64,000 nucleotides of DNA from Semisulcospira habei (GCA_036245525.1 BTPG01000007.1:161036452-161100451); one strand, 5' to 3'; shown: positions 22,901 to 37,900, numbered from the stretch's first letter. Notes: generated from the sequence alone by a model not told the origin. Program-made: numbers and translations.

Positions 22901-25900
22901 GTGCGGGGGCTATGCCTCTTGCTGGCTGTATTTAGATCTATGAACCTCAAGCACACATTGTTATCGGGCACTGATCTTCAATGATTCCAGAGGCATCATT
23001 TCTAGCCTCTGTCTGTGAAAGGGACAAACAGATCCAGAAAGTAAAGTGTCCGCTAACAATAGAAAATCAATCAACAGCTGATCCACTGACCTTGCTACAT
23101 GGTCAGCCAATCCCGTGGTCACAATCTGGCGCAGCAGCTTAGCCTGGAGGTCAGAGGGCGGGTTCAACTTGGGGTCAACACACAGGCTGACTCCTGGTAA
23201 TGCCATGTTGACTGCAACATAACAATGAATACACTTAATCATGGATATCAATTATCAGAGGAGGCCAAATGGCTAGGAGTCCAGAGCGATTAGACACCTA
23301 CGCACATACATGAATCTATAAGTTCTGATGGGTTTTTTTTTCCATTCAGATCAGGAATGTAACCCTTTCACATAGTATTTTCTCTGAACCACAATGATGA
23401 ATAGGTTGTTCCATCCCCTGCTACTGGTAAACAGTGTTCAGATGAGACCTCTTACTATTAGTTCCAATTCTTGGCATACTACCCAATATCTTGCATGCAT
23501 ATTTTCATCATTAGAGCAAGTAGCGCCTTTAACCCTTTTAGCCCCAAGGTCCCATTGCTAAAATTTTGGAGGTGTTGCCTAACGACTATGTACCAGTTGT
23601 AGGAGATGGATTGATCATGATAATTCAAGGGAAGTGCCAGATGAGCTTGGCGCCTTCAGGCGCCAAGCTCATCTGGCACTACCCTTGAATTATCATGATC
23701 AATCCATCTCCTGCTGCAGGGTCCCAGAGCTAAAATGGTTAACAACAACTTGTCATCATCCAACTAACCTGTGTTTGTAAGCTGGGTGCGCAGTTTGCGT
23801 ATTTCCTTCATGGCCTTGTAGCGGATCCCATATCGGGAGCAGAACTCTGGCGACAGTCCCTCAAACTCACAAGCTCCGACCGCTTTCAGCAGCACCATCA
23901 GATCACCCAGTAGAAGTGAGTTACCCTGTAAACAAGGAATGCTTATTTCCATATGCTCCTCCAGAGAAAATGACAAAAAAGATACCAGTATTCATGAGAG
24001 AACAATATCTTGTGCATGCAGATATTAAACCTTCAGCTATAAGAACCATCTCGGAAAAGCACCACAAACAGCAAAAGGGATAAAACGGTCATTTAATAGT
24101 TTCATTTATATCAAGTCATTATTTATGAATCCCTTGTGATTTTACTTCTTCTTTGATTTACAACAACTTGTTTGTGCAAGATTAAAACACAAAGATTTGT
24201 GTGTTGAGTCTAGGCAGCCGCCTCTGCTACGTCTACACCCTGAACCTCCTAGCCCCACCTCTCAATAAACATAATACTGCTGATAACACGTAAAAGTCAA
24301 ACATTTTCTCTTTCTCCATACATTTGCTAACTGAACGTCTATTGTATTGTCGGTGTTGCTATAAACTATTGATGCTTCTGATTCTTAGATGTGTATAATA
24401 TTAATGCTATGCACTAATATATTTCCCTTGCTTTTGCATCGGTGGCAGTTACAAATTGTCCCATGCTATTTAAAAATGTAAAAAAATTCACCTATTGTGT
24501 TCGTTAATTTTTATCTTGATTTTTTTCTTTGTATCCCGTGTTTGTTTTCCTGTTGCATTCAGTTTTGTTTACAGGACAGCTTGCAAGACAGGCAATGAGC
24601 TGCCTAATAGCTTTATCCTGCAATAAAAGATTCATCATCATCTCAAATCCATCCATCCAAACACAACACACACACAGACTAGACTCTGTACGGACAAACA
24701 CTGTCATGCACTTACCGTGCCAGCCCACATTCTCTTCACATTGTTGAAGTTTTGGATTCGCTTCTTTAAATCGTCATCCTGAAATAAAAGAAACAGGTAT
24801 TTGTTACAACTTTTCAAAAGGCTCTCTTTAACTATTTTAAAAATGTATTTTTCTACTCACTCAGAGTAATCACGACACTGAACACCACAAGCTTTAACCC
24901 ACTGTGTCACAGGTACAAAATACCCACATTCTGGAGCTGGCCTCCGAGGAGTGCATTACAATTAACAAGACAGATCGACCATAGCCAAGCTATTCTGGCA
25001 CCACACTTCAACTATCATGGTCAATCTTTATCTTGCTGTGGTGTGTCAGGACTGAATGAGGTAATCATGATAGTTCAAGGGTGGTGCCAGAATAGCTTGG
25101 CACCTATGGGTGCCAAGCTATCCTGGCACCACCCTTGAACTATCATGGTCAATCTTCATCTTGCTGTGTTGTGTTGGGACTAAATGAGTTAATCATGACA
25201 CTCTGTGCACCACAGTCCTGAAAGCACTTTTGATCTGGGACAGTTTCAATTTCAGATGCACCTTCTCAGACTGACTCATAGCGACTTGGTCAAAATACGT
25301 TCACTCAGCCCCCTCTTGCTTGCGTCCACCAGTTCTCTTTACAATACCAGTGGCTGAATGCACAATGGGGTCGACCTCTTCACTGACAAGAAAAACGGAA
25401 CAAGCAACAAGCTTATGAGAATCTATGCCTCTTGCTGAAACCTCTGTGTATCCACATTCTTTTGACATCTGGGGATCTTTAGAATTGATTCGACAACAGT
25501 TTCAAAAACACGATCTGCGTCCAAAAGCAAATGAAGGGCTTCAGCTTTGGACAAAATCTATGATACACTTAACCAGTTTCACCTCTCACCTCATTCTGAG
25601 CATCAGCAGCAGGTTGAAGATCCACAAACAGTTGGTCAACTGACAGAGCCGCGACGGCCGCAATCACATACGGTAGCAACTCCTGCTGGTGACCCATTGA
25701 CAACATGCGAGCGTAGCGGGGCGCGATGGGGAAAGAGGCCATAGCTCGGCCCAATGCTGTGATCTTAGGTGCAGGTTCTGCGAATGTGAAAATTATCATG
25801 GATGAGATATGCTTGAAACTATTTTGTGACAGAAAATCGTTCTCTTTCTTTTCAAAAGTAGAAATGAAGAGAACTTTAGAGTTCTATACAAAAACACAAC

Positions 25901-28900
25901 TGCACATCATCCATCTATAACACCTGTAAATTGGAAAACCTGTTTTTAACCCTTTTAGCCTCAAGGTTCCATTTCTCAAATTTTGGAGGTGTTGCCCAAT
26001 GACTATGTACCAGTTGCAGGACATGGCTTGACCATGATAATTCAAGGGTAGTGTCAGATTAGCTTGGTGCCTGAAGGCACCAAGCTAATCTGGCACTACC
26101 CTTGAATTATCGTGGTCAAGCCATGTCCTGCTGTAGGGATCTGGGGCTAAAACAGTAAAAGGGTTAACCCATTTAGCACTGATGCACTACAGCCAGAGAC
26201 AGATCAACCATGATAATTCAAGGGTAGTGCCAGATTAACTTGGCACCTCAGGTGCCAAGCTAATCTGTTACTACCCTTGAATTATCATGATCAATCCATC
26301 TCCTGCAACTGGTTCGGTCATTAGGTGACACCTCCAAACTTTCACAAATGTCGTCATAAGGTTACCCTTTTACCCCCAAGGTCCCATTTCTCAAATTTTT
26401 GAGGTGTTGCCTAACAACTATGTACCAGTTGCAGGGGATGGACCGACCATGATAATTTAAGGGTAGTGCCAGAATAGCTCGACGCCTGAAGGTGCCAAGC
26501 TAATCTGGCACTACCATTGATTATCATGTTCAATCAATCTCCTGCTGTAGGAACTCAAGGCTAAATGGGTCAAATTGGTCAACACAGATATGCTAAATAC
26601 AGACATACAGTGTGAGTTCCATGCTCACCTATTTTAGCAGCTTTAGCTTTGAAAGTCTTAGGTTTCTCCGGCTCACTCAATGCTCCGAGCGATATCAGCA
26701 GTTTCTCAGCAGCCTGAAACAACGTACGGTGAGACAGTACTTGACTTACATGTCATTTTGAAAAAGGGCTCATGCAAATCTATGGGAAAATACAGGGTAA
26801 GCTCATCTGCTGGTCAGTTTGACAAACACGACACTCAAACAATGGAATGAAAGTACTCACTCTACATACACTCCCATATATACTGAAAAGCCAAAAAACA
26901 TGCAACATTTCTGGAATCATCGGAAAGACTAAAGTGTTTCCGATGATTCCAAAAATGTTGAATTTCTTTTGCTCGTCAGTACAGAACTAAGGTAGTGTCA
27001 GTTGAGCTTGGCGTCTGGGAAGGTGCCAGGCTCACCTGTCACTGCCTTAAACTATCATGGCTGGTCCATCTCCCACAGCGGGCACAGAGTTTTTAGACAC
27101 TTGTTGATGTCTCCAATACTTATAAAATCATTATTAGGTGCAAAAACACTTGACAGTCCTGAAGTTTCTAATACATGGATTTGTCGTCAAACGTGATATC
27201 ATTTATAACCCTTTGCATGTCGGTAGCGGCTTTAGTCGCGATGATTCCTGTGGGAATCATCGTGACTAAAACCGCTATGGACACGCAAAGGGTTAAGCCA
27301 TGGTTGAACATTAACCCCTATCAATCAGAATACACCAGTGCATGAAAGAAGTTTGACTAAAATAGTTCAAAGGTAGTGCCAGATTAGATTGGCGCCTTTA
27401 GGCGCCAAGCTAGTCTGGCACTACCCTTGAACTAAAGCCATTGGTCTATATCCTTATCTGTAAGTACTATAATGTAGCCTGCATATGGCAGAGTACACAT
27501 TTAATGCTTTTAGTCTCGGTATGATATAGGTTATCAGTGGTTTGAATCAACTTTTGAAGCACTGTACCTTGATTTGTTCTGTATCAGGTGGAGTTGGGAA
27601 AGGAAAGTTGGCAACTTTGTCAATACTCATATCCTGGTGACAAAAAAATGTATCGTCTTTTACCAAGAGGGGTCACATTATTACTCAAATTCTTTTCTGC
27701 TGCTACAATTAAATGACAAGTTCCCCCATTCAGTGTTGGAACAATATAAGCAACACCAACAGGCAAGAGGATTAGATCACCACGGACCTCAGCAATTTTG
27801 GGCGCTCATAAGAATCGGCACCACTTGCTGGCCTTGTTTGTATCCATAATGCCCATAGCACAAGAGGTTAACCTTTTTCATCTTGATACACCCATTGCTT
27901 GAAATAAATTAGACTACAATCGTTCAAGGGTGGTGCCAGAATAGCTTGGTGCCTAAGGCGGCAAGCTATTCTGGCACCACCCTTGAACTAAAATGGTTGA
28001 TCTATCTCCTAAGCCTTGATAGGACAATATGCAGATTTTTTTTTAAATAGGTCTCAGAATGTAATGAGTTAACTAGAAGCAAATTTCTACATTCTGGCAG
28101 TGAAAGAGTTAACGTTTAAAACATTAACCCCTTTAAACATCAAAACAGTTTTTCTTCTTCATTAATTCTTTAAAAAGCAGGCTCCTGAGGCCAACATCAG
28201 CCCATGCTGTTTTGCTCATCAGGTACAGTAACATATTCATGCCAGCCTGCACTAGCAATAAAATAGTAGTCAAATGTTTCTTAACTCATTCGTGGCCAGC
28301 CGCATCCGGATGCGCGGCTTATGCCACACATCCGGATGCGGCTGGCCGCGAATGAGTTAACCCTTATGGCACCAACGGACTACAGCAGGAGATGGACTGA
28401 CCATGATAATTCAAGGGTAGTGCCAGATTAGCTTGGCGCCTCATGGCGCCAAGCTAATCTGGTACTACCCTTGAATTATAATGATCAAGCCGTCTCCTGC
28501 AACTGTTACTTTACAGTTAGGTGACACCTCCCAAATTTGGAAAATGCAGCTTTGGCGTTAAATGGGTTAAAGACTAAAAGCAAATGAGGATGACCGTATC
28601 TTGTCCTCACCTTCATCTGTAGTACAAGGTCATCTACAGGTCGTCTGGTGATCTCAGGGGGAGAGAACTGAGGGAAGTTGTCGTTGAACATGGCCGATGA
28701 ATACAATCTGCAACCAAAGAATGTTTGAATGAACCCGTTTCAAATCCTGCTGCATTACAACTTACCATCTTTGCCACATCATGCAAACAATATATTATAT
28801 TGAGCAACATTCTGCTTGATATAGTGCCGATAACAGGCAGATGTGGTTACGAGAACCGAATCAAAATGCCAGAGTCGCAAGACGAGGACATTTGATTTGG

Positions 28901-31900
28901 GTCAAGTAATCACATCTGCTGTTTATTGGCAGTATATCAAGCAAAATGTTGCTCAATATAATGTATGTACCCAGTCCAAAACAAAACTTTACCAGGGTCC
29001 TTCTGATTACCACCATTGGTGCTGAAGTGGTCATTTTTGCTGTATTTGGACATAAAACTTCCCAGCTTGTGACTACTAACTGAAATGTACTCGGCGCAAA
29101 TCCGCCCTCGCGTACATCTATTCAGTGCAAATGTGTTCCTCCGATTTCATTTATTTATAGAACTAAATAAACTCAGTGTGAATCTTCATGGCATGATTCC
29201 ACCCAGCATAAATCGACAAAAGCGTGAATTTACTCAAAGAAAGATATCTCAGTGGAATAGCGACAGCACACATTTACACTAGCCCAGGTTCATTCAAGCT
29301 GTGTAGATTTTCACTGGATATTTTCACTTTCTTTTTTTGATTTACCCTGAAACATTTGGTGGCTTGGACGATCACAGGTCATCCATTTGTTGACCAAGTA
29401 GCGCCATCGCGGTTGTGCTGAACTTGGGTCTTCTTTCTGTTGACTTTGTAGCACCGACATAGTGGCTTTGATCTTAGGTCCTCCTTTTGCTGACAATTTA
29501 GCACCATCATGGTGGCCTTGATCTTAGGTCTTCCCTTTGCTGACCATGTAGCACCATCGTGGTGGCGCATCAGCATCATCAAAATGCGTTTAACTTGTGA
29601 TTGTGAATGGTTTTGTTGTATGCTTGTGCGTTGATTAAATTTTATTAAAGGTAGTGAGATTTTGCGCATATACATTTTTTTGTAACACGCTTAGAGCCCA
29701 CTGCTCCTGGGGAGTCAGGGCGATATAAATGCTCTTTATTATTATTATTATTAACATAGCAAATCTTACCCTTTCAGCGCCACTGAAGTGGCACTGTGTG
29801 TACTAAACGTGCTAGAAACATCACGTCACCACAAAACTCTAACGTCACAATCTAAGGCCCGCATAGTCTGGAGTTCACGCCAGACTTTTCTGAAATGTTG
29901 CAAAGGAAGTGACATGACGTAATGTTTACGTACACATAGGCTGAAGGGAACTTTACCGTCCAACACCAAATGGATGCTTCAAACATACAGAACCCAGCAA
30001 ATCTGACACTGCTAAAATATGTTTCATCGGGCAAATTCCCTCTCACACGCCTCCGATGTTGGAGAAAACAGGCAGATAAGCTGCCATAGGTGCAACCACA
30101 GACATTAATAAATATATATTTATATAGATATGTCTATTTATGAACCTGGGTGTGATACTTCTGAAGTGTGTTTGTCTCTGTCCAAATGGTGACCTGTTGT
30201 GTGTGCCCCGTATTGTCCTGTCGACTGACTCAGCGCGGAGATTTCGTTTGACTGTGTAGACATCAGTGCTTTCTATAATCGTGCGTGTTGTTGAGTAAAG
30301 TCTACTTGTATAGAACACGAATAATGACAGAAAATGCCAGCAGGTTTGTTTATTTAGTCCTTATCTAAAGTTGTCACCATCACTAGTTAGTTAGTTATTT
30401 GGGTTTAACGCCGAGCAGGCGACTAAGGCCATCTCACGGTGGGATGGGTAAAAATCTGGTCAGCCAGACTAAAAGCAAGGTCTTAAGACAAGATGTAAAT
30501 ATAGATTAAAAATCTCAGGCTAAAATGTCGCACAAGTCTTTAAAAGAAACGTATACAGACTCTCAAAAAGAGCAAATAACAAAATTCACATAGTCTATGA
30601 ATGCTCAGATCTTGTTAAAAATATTGCATTCTCTCAAAAAATTGAAGATTTTGTCCGGGGGAACATCCCGGAACAAAACCTTCAAGGAATCTGCTGTGAA
30701 GTGTTTATATCTCGTGTCAATTAGATCAGCACAATACAGCAAAAAGTGTCGAACAGAAAACTGCTCATCACAGGCAAAACACCTTGGACGTTCATCCTGT
30801 TTAAGTAAGTAAGAGTGCGTAACATACGTGTGCCCGATGTGGAGCCGAGCAAGGACAGTCTCCTCACGGCGGCTGCCGCAACGGAAAGGTAGACTGTCGG
30901 ACACCTTAGGAAGAGCTTCATGAAGCTTGTTCCCTTCCTCTTTGTCCCACTCGGACTGCCACTCGCGGGCTATGTACGCACTAATCACAGGTTTAAAATC
31001 ACTATAAACAGTCTGTGTGTCAGGGACAGGGTCACTGCGGGCACTGTTGGCAGCAGAATCTGCGATTCTGTTGCCTTCGATGCCCACATGGCCCGGGACC
31101 CAAATAAAAATGATGTCATAATATTCCTTCATCAAATCCGCGTAGAGCTCTCTAATCTGCACCAGCAGTGGATGGTCTGTTCCCGCGCCCTGAAGGACCT
31201 GCAGGGCAGAAAGAGAGTCGGACAGAATCAGGAAGTTTCTTTCCCGAGACTGATAGGCTTGCCTGAGTGCCAGCAGAATTGCCTGCAGTTCTGCACTAAA
31301 TACAGAGGAATGGTCAGGTAGGCGGAGCTTAAATGGGCGTCTAGGATGGCGAGAGGACACTGCAGCCGCAACCACTCTCCCATCCTCAGACTTGGACCCA
31401 TCCGTATAATGACGGCAATAGCCAGGAAAACTTGAAAGGAGTTCATTGAGGCTCTGTTGGTATATGGCTGGTGGAGTACAATACTTCTTGTGGGCGGTCA
31501 AGTCCAGCAAGATGTCAGGAACTGGTAGTCGCCAGGGTGGAGTGACGTGTTGCAGAGATTCCGAAACTTTGTCCAGGTCCACTCCGGCCGCCTGCAGATG
31601 AGGTCGGACACGGAAGGAAAGTGGACGGACAGCTCCCAGATGGGCATCGTAAATCTCTGCAAACAACGGGTTAAAAACACAATCATAGGCAGGATTGTCT
31701 GGATGGGCCTTCAGCTTCAGAACGTAGCTGAGCATGAGGCGGATGCGGCGGAGCCTGAGAGAAGGCTCCCCTGCCTCGGCATACAGACGTCCTCAGAAAG
31801 AAAAAAATCCGACCACATCACTCCCCTGCTCAAGCTCCTTCACTGGCTCCCCATCCCCCAACGCATCCAATACAAGATTCTGTCTCTCTGCTACAAATCC

Positions 31901-34900
31901 CTGAACAACTACGCTCCTGCGTATCTCTCCAACTTACTTCACCCCTACACTCCTCCCCGCTCCCTCCGCTCCGCCTCTGACCCTCTCCGCCTCCTCATCC
32001 CCCGCACGAAACTCAGCACTTTCGGCCCCCGCTCTTTCTCAGTATACGGTCCAACCACCTGGAACACTCTCCCACTCTCTCTCCGTCAGAAACACTCGCT
32101 CTCCTCCTTCCAGTCTGCCCTCAAAACTCATCTCTTTCAACAGTTCTAGCACTATATCACCACACTCCCCAGCCCAAGCTGACCGTCCTAATGTATCTTC
32201 ACTATTTGTGTTACGTGAGTCATTGTCTAAAGCGTGCGCATGCGTGTGCGAGTTGTGAGTGCGCGCTTAGAGTTATAATTATTATAAGATAAGCGCATTA
32301 TAAATACCGTAATTATTATTATTATTATTTACTAGGAACTGGAGATGTCCTGAAGGCCCCTAGACATATGCGCAAACCTTGATGGTGAATCGTGTTCAGA
32401 CGCTGTAGAACAGACTTGGAAGCTGAGCCATATACCACAGAGCCGTAATCCAGTTTGGACCGAACAAGGGCCCGGTACAGTCGAAGTAAGACAATGCGGT
32501 CTGCACCCCAGTCAGTACGACCAACAACACGAAGAATGTCGAGGGCCTTCTGACAAGAGGTTCTAAGGTAGTTAACATGGTTGTAGAAGGTCAATCTTTT
32601 GTCAAAGATGACCCCCAAAAACTTTGCCTCTTCAGCCACCTTAATTAGCACTCAAGCAATGCTCAGGCTAGGTTTTGGAAAAAATTTTGTCTGGTTAGTA
32701 AAATGCACACAGACTGTCTTGGAGGGCGAGAACCTGAATCTGTTGAGAGACACCCACCCCTGGATGTGATCAACGCACAGCTGCAAGCGCCTCTCAAGGG
32801 ATGCAAGTCCTCGACCTCGTGCACACAAAGCAAAGTCGTCCACAAACAAAGAGCATTCAAAATCATCCTTGACGGCCTTTACAATGTTATTTATTTTAAT
32901 GCTAAATAAAACAGGAGATAGAATGCTGCCCTGCGGGACACCCATCTCCTGTTCAAAGGAGTCGGAGAGGGTGGAGCCCACACGGACATGAAACGACCTG
33001 TTAGACAAAAAATTGTGAATAAAAACAGGCAGGTGCCCTTTAAAACCCATGTCCGACAAATCCGACATTATACCATACTTCCAGGTAGTGTCATATGCCT
33101 TTTCAAGATCAAAGAAAATTGCATAGACATGCTGCTTGTTGACAAAAGCACCATCACTAGTGGACATCTGTGTCATCAATCTCAATAGCTTGGAAATTCA
33201 ATTCGTGTGTTTGCTGCTGCCTATTCTCCGTTATATATATGTGTGTATGGGAAAGAAATTTAGAGCGTATATACCCACTAAGAAGTATTTTATTACTAGT
33301 GAGCATAAGGAGATTGCTAATGTGACAGTATGCACATATTTAGCGTTTTTGGATTGCGGACAGAGGCAAGCATCACGATTGAATCTTTCTGGTCTGCAAG
33401 GGATTATGGGAAGGAAATTATATCGAGCAAGTTCATGAATATTAATTTGCTTGTTATACAATATATCATTACATGTGTCAAAGAAGGGGGAATTTTATGG
33501 AGTGGGTACATCCAAACATAACAGGTTTTGCATTTGTAATAGATGATTTCAAACAAGTGGATTAAAAACCTGGATAAATGTGACACCGCTCTTAACCCTG
33601 AGGCTGATTTTCTAAAATTTGCTTATTGTCCTATGAAGGCTACAGTACAGATAAGGCAACAGACCAACCATTTTAGTTCAAGGGTAGTGCCAGAATAGGT
33701 GCCAAGCTATTCTGGCGCCACCCTTGAACTATGATAGTCAAACTATTTTCAAGCATTAGTGTATCACAATGAAAAGGGTTAATCCACTTATTGATGTCGA
33801 AACACATGTAATTTTAACCTAATTCGGATTTCAATAGTCTATCGATGTAAAACCCCTCTATCAACAAAGTCAAAAGACAGTTTGTCCATTATATGAAAAA
33901 TTAATTTTTCTTTAAAATGTATTTTTTGGAAAAAATACTTACCGATGACATTACTAATTGGAACCTTCGCTTAACTAATTAATTTTAGCCCCAAAAAAAA
34001 AACTACTGTGTGTCCCTCATACTAGGGGAGGCAATCACTGGGGAGCTGTTACGATTGTGGTTGTGTTGTTCTGTGAGAGCATGCATGTGTTAATCGTAGG
34101 AAACGATCCGATAATTGAGCTATCATGGTTACGTATCATGTACCTTTTCAGTGAGATTTTCTATTGTTTGTGCAGATAGCAGAATTGGTTTTGTTATGAT
34201 ACGCTAAGTTTATTCCGGAAGCTTCTAGTAAAGTCGCACGGAGGATAGCAGTAGTAGAGCTGCTCTATTTTTAGCCATAGTTGTTCTCTGTGCACGTGAA
34301 TTTAGCAGCCGTTTTTTGCGTGTTATGAAAGGTCGTGAACAGTCTGCCATACTTTTGTGTCACGTCATTACACACTAGGATTTGGGGCTGAAATGAGCAG
34401 TCAAATTTTTGTAGACTATTTAAGTTATTCTAGAAAGTTCATTTTTTATTAATATTTATGAGTTTTAGTTACGTGTTCCATTCTGATTGGGTGCGTAGTG
34501 TAAATTCATTAGATTTTTCTGGAAAGTCGTTTTACTATAAAAGTTGGTGCTAGGAAGCACGTGTGTACATTGTCATGCATTGTCAGTTGTAGGAACACAC
34601 AGCTTATCATAGGTACGTGGCCCGTATAGGGTGTACATTGTGAGAGACGCAGCGTAACGGTGGTGTATGTGGAACTTTGTGTTGCCAGTGTTGACATTTT
34701 CAGAGGAGACATTGTATGTGTTGGTGCATTTGGGAATGCATTGTGTGGAGATCGCATCACTGAATTAAAATATTGTTGGAACTGTTACTCCAGTATTGTC
34801 TACATCCTTAAGCCACGTGTAACGAGTTGCAGCTGAGTGAAGTTTATTTAAAAGAACCTTATATGCGTGCTTCTGGTGTGTTTATCATACTACGAATACG

Positions 34901-37900
34901 ACTCCACCACGTAACATATTGGCACCTCCGACGGGACTTCTTCAGTTGGCTCAGTGGAAAGGGTAGCAGGAGAAAACAGCCAGCAGTGAAACGCAGAGAT
35001 GGCGACATCGGAAATGGAGACATTCCTAAAAATTGGAAAGGAATGTGGACTCGAAGGACCTCAACTCCTCGAGTTCGTAAAGGAGAGAGAGGAGAAAGAA
35101 AAAAAGAAATGAGAGAGAGAAGAAAAGGAGAGACTGAATAGAGAGGAGAAAGAAGAAAAGAGACGAGAGAGAGAAGAAAAGGAGAGATTGGAGAGAGAAG
35201 AAAGAGCTGAAGAACGTGAAATCAGGAAACTCGAAATCCAAGCAGAAGAAGCAGAGAAACAGCGAAGAGAGGCAGAGAAACAGCGAGAAGAGGCAGAGAA
35301 ACAGCGAGAAGAGGCGGAGAGGCAGTGACAACATGAAATTCATTTAAAGCAGGTGGAGATAGAAGCACAGAGCCAGAGGGCTACTGAAGCAACAGACTTA
35401 GCCAGCAGAGAGCAAACAGCCCGTGCGCCAAAACTTCCACCTTTCGTTGAAAATTCAGATAAGATGGACGCTTATCTGGAGCGATTCGAGCACTTAGCAG
35501 GCAGCAACAACTGGAGACAAGAGACTTGGGCCATCAAACTGAGCGCACTTCTAACTGGCAAAGCGCTTGAATTTTACACCCGCTTGCCAAGAGAAGAAGC
35601 CGAAGATTATACGCAGTTGAAAGCCGCCCTGCTGAGACAGTACGACTTCACTGAAGAGGGTTACAGGCGACGATTTCGGAACTGCAAGCCTGAAGAAGGA
35701 GAAACACCCGGCCTATTCATTGAGAGAATAAGGAGCTACATGGAGAAAAGGATAGAGCTGGCTGGTTTAAACAAAGATTACCAGAACCTGTGTGACCTCA
35801 TCATCAAAGAACAAGTCCTCAACGCATGTTTTAAGGACCTGGCCGCCCACCTCAGGGAGCAAAAAGACCAGTCCCTAAAGACCCTGGCCGACTTCGCTCA
35901 AAGATGCCTTGATGCCCACAACATGAAGTTCGGGCCCAGTAAGCCGCAGCGTGTGTCTGCACCAGCAGAGGAAATTAACAATGTCAGAGACACCCTGAAA
36001 TACAAGCCGATGAAGAACCTGACATGTTTTCTCTGTGGAAGGAAAGGTCACAAGGCGATACAGTGTCCTTCTAAAGATGTTCCCCGAGGCGGCAACATCA
36101 GAAGATCCAACCAAGATCGCGGGATAGCAGGCAGAAGCAGTACCACGTCTCAACACAGAGCCGCCGCTGATTTAGCCAATGATGTGACGTCATCCAGTGA
36201 CTTTGAGTCTGGAGAAAGGCGAGTGACACCGGAGCTCATTGAATCTTTCCCAAAAAATGGACGCATCCCAGTAGGAGATGGGGCTACATTTTTACCAGTC
36301 TCAAACATTGCGCTGCCTGAGAGAGAAGTGCTGAACATGCCGGTGGTGTCAGGATTCGTCGGAAATACACCAGTGAGAGTGCTGAGAGACACCGGTTGTA
36401 GTTGCATCATCGTGAGAGAGGACCTAGTAGCTGAAGACCAGAAGCTACAAGAGTGGACAAGTCTCATCTTGGCTGATGGAACTGTGAGGATCATCCCCCT
36501 TGCCAAGGTCAGTGTCAACACTCCGTACCTGAGAGGAGAGGTGAAGGCGTTGTGCATGAAGACACCAGTCTACGATCTTATCATCGGAAACATTGATGGT
36601 GCCAGAAACGCAGAAGATCAGATCCAGAGTGGAGACCCGAAACATGTGCTGTTAACACAAGAAGTCAAGCAAAGAAGAGTCACCAGACCATTGCTCTAAA
36701 AGTGGCGGACAACACGGAAGCAGCTGTGGTGAATAGGGAAAGGCTGGTGGAGCTACAGAAAGCCGACCCCACCCTTGACAAGTTCCGAGGTCCTACCGAG
36801 CCTGCAATGCGAAAGGGAAAAGAGATAACCTTCGAGACCAGGAAAAATATCCTGTACCGGATATTCAACAGCCTCGCGCTGGGACCATATGGCGTTGAGG
36901 CGCGTCCCCTGGGTGGTGGATAGGGGGTCCCTCGTGAGAGGGGTGCACTGAATGAAATAAGGTGCCGTGAACCAACATGGTCTAAGGGAAGGTGACCCCG
37001 ACAGAAAACCCCTGGTCCTCCTAGTAAGGGGGTTGGGCGTGGGGGTAGCTTCCCCACCCTGCAAAAAAGGAAATAGCTACAAAAACGCCGACGAAAAGAC
37101 TAACAGTAATTCCTTTCCTGGAGGAGGAAGGTTCTTCTACCAGAAGACTTAACTCCTGGCGTCGAGACCTCCAAGCAGACATCAAGAGACTGTGAACCAC
37201 CTGGAGTAGAATCGAAGGAGAAGCACAGGACAGGAGTCGCTGGAGGTCTCTCGTCGACGGCCTATACCCGGGTAGGGGTGACAGGCGAAAGTAAGTAAGT
37301 AAGGATATTCAACAGCAATGGAGATAAACCTGTACGTCAAGTTCATGAACTTTTGAGGATGCAGGTGATGAAATTGGCCCATGATTCCATATTGGGAGGA
37401 CACTTGGGAATCAACAAGACCCTCAATAGGATCCGAGCCGTCTTCTACTGGCCTGATATGGGAGGCGACGTCACCCGATTTTGCAGGTCGTGCGACATAT
37501 GCCAGAAAACAATCTCCAAAGGAAAGGTGCCCAAGGTTCCTCTAGAGAAAATGAATTTTTCAATTAAAATGAATTTTTTTGAAAAATACTTACCGATGGT
37601 ATTACACTTAGGAAATGGCTCTTAGCTAGCCTAATTTTAGCCAAGTTTTGGTTGTGTCCGTATAAGGGGGTGTTGGCAGGAGTGGGGCGCCATAGACCAT
37701 GCCAAACCCGAATAGCCTCCCCTTACTCACATCCGGTACAAGATTACCCAGCATACCCCAGTTTAGTTCTTAGCGAACTGCGGCAAGCGGGGCCGGAGGG
37801 AGGGACCTTCGAGTAATACCATCGGTAAGTATTTTTCAAAAAAAATTCATTTTAATTGAAAAATTCATTTGTTTTCTCAAAACACATTACCGATGGTATT

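Larger units (their letters stand above)
30383..33185 (-). mobile_element. Nimbus-like (I-clade) LINE, 5' truncated, split by another LINE
   Basis: Minus-strand RT (33185-32325) and RNase H (31735-30605) with a 3' (TAAC)n tail at 30383-30395. Order RT then RNase H and the RT wording fit the I clade, to which the snail element nimbus belongs. The endonuclease and 5' end are missing. A 540-bp plus-strand fragment interrupts it at 31792-32331. Confidence 0.85.

Noticed and set aside
35026..35343. Leucine/serine/phenylalanine-rich protein on the minus strand
   Set aside because: It is the antisense shadow of the R/E/K-rich gag region of the Gmr1-like element.
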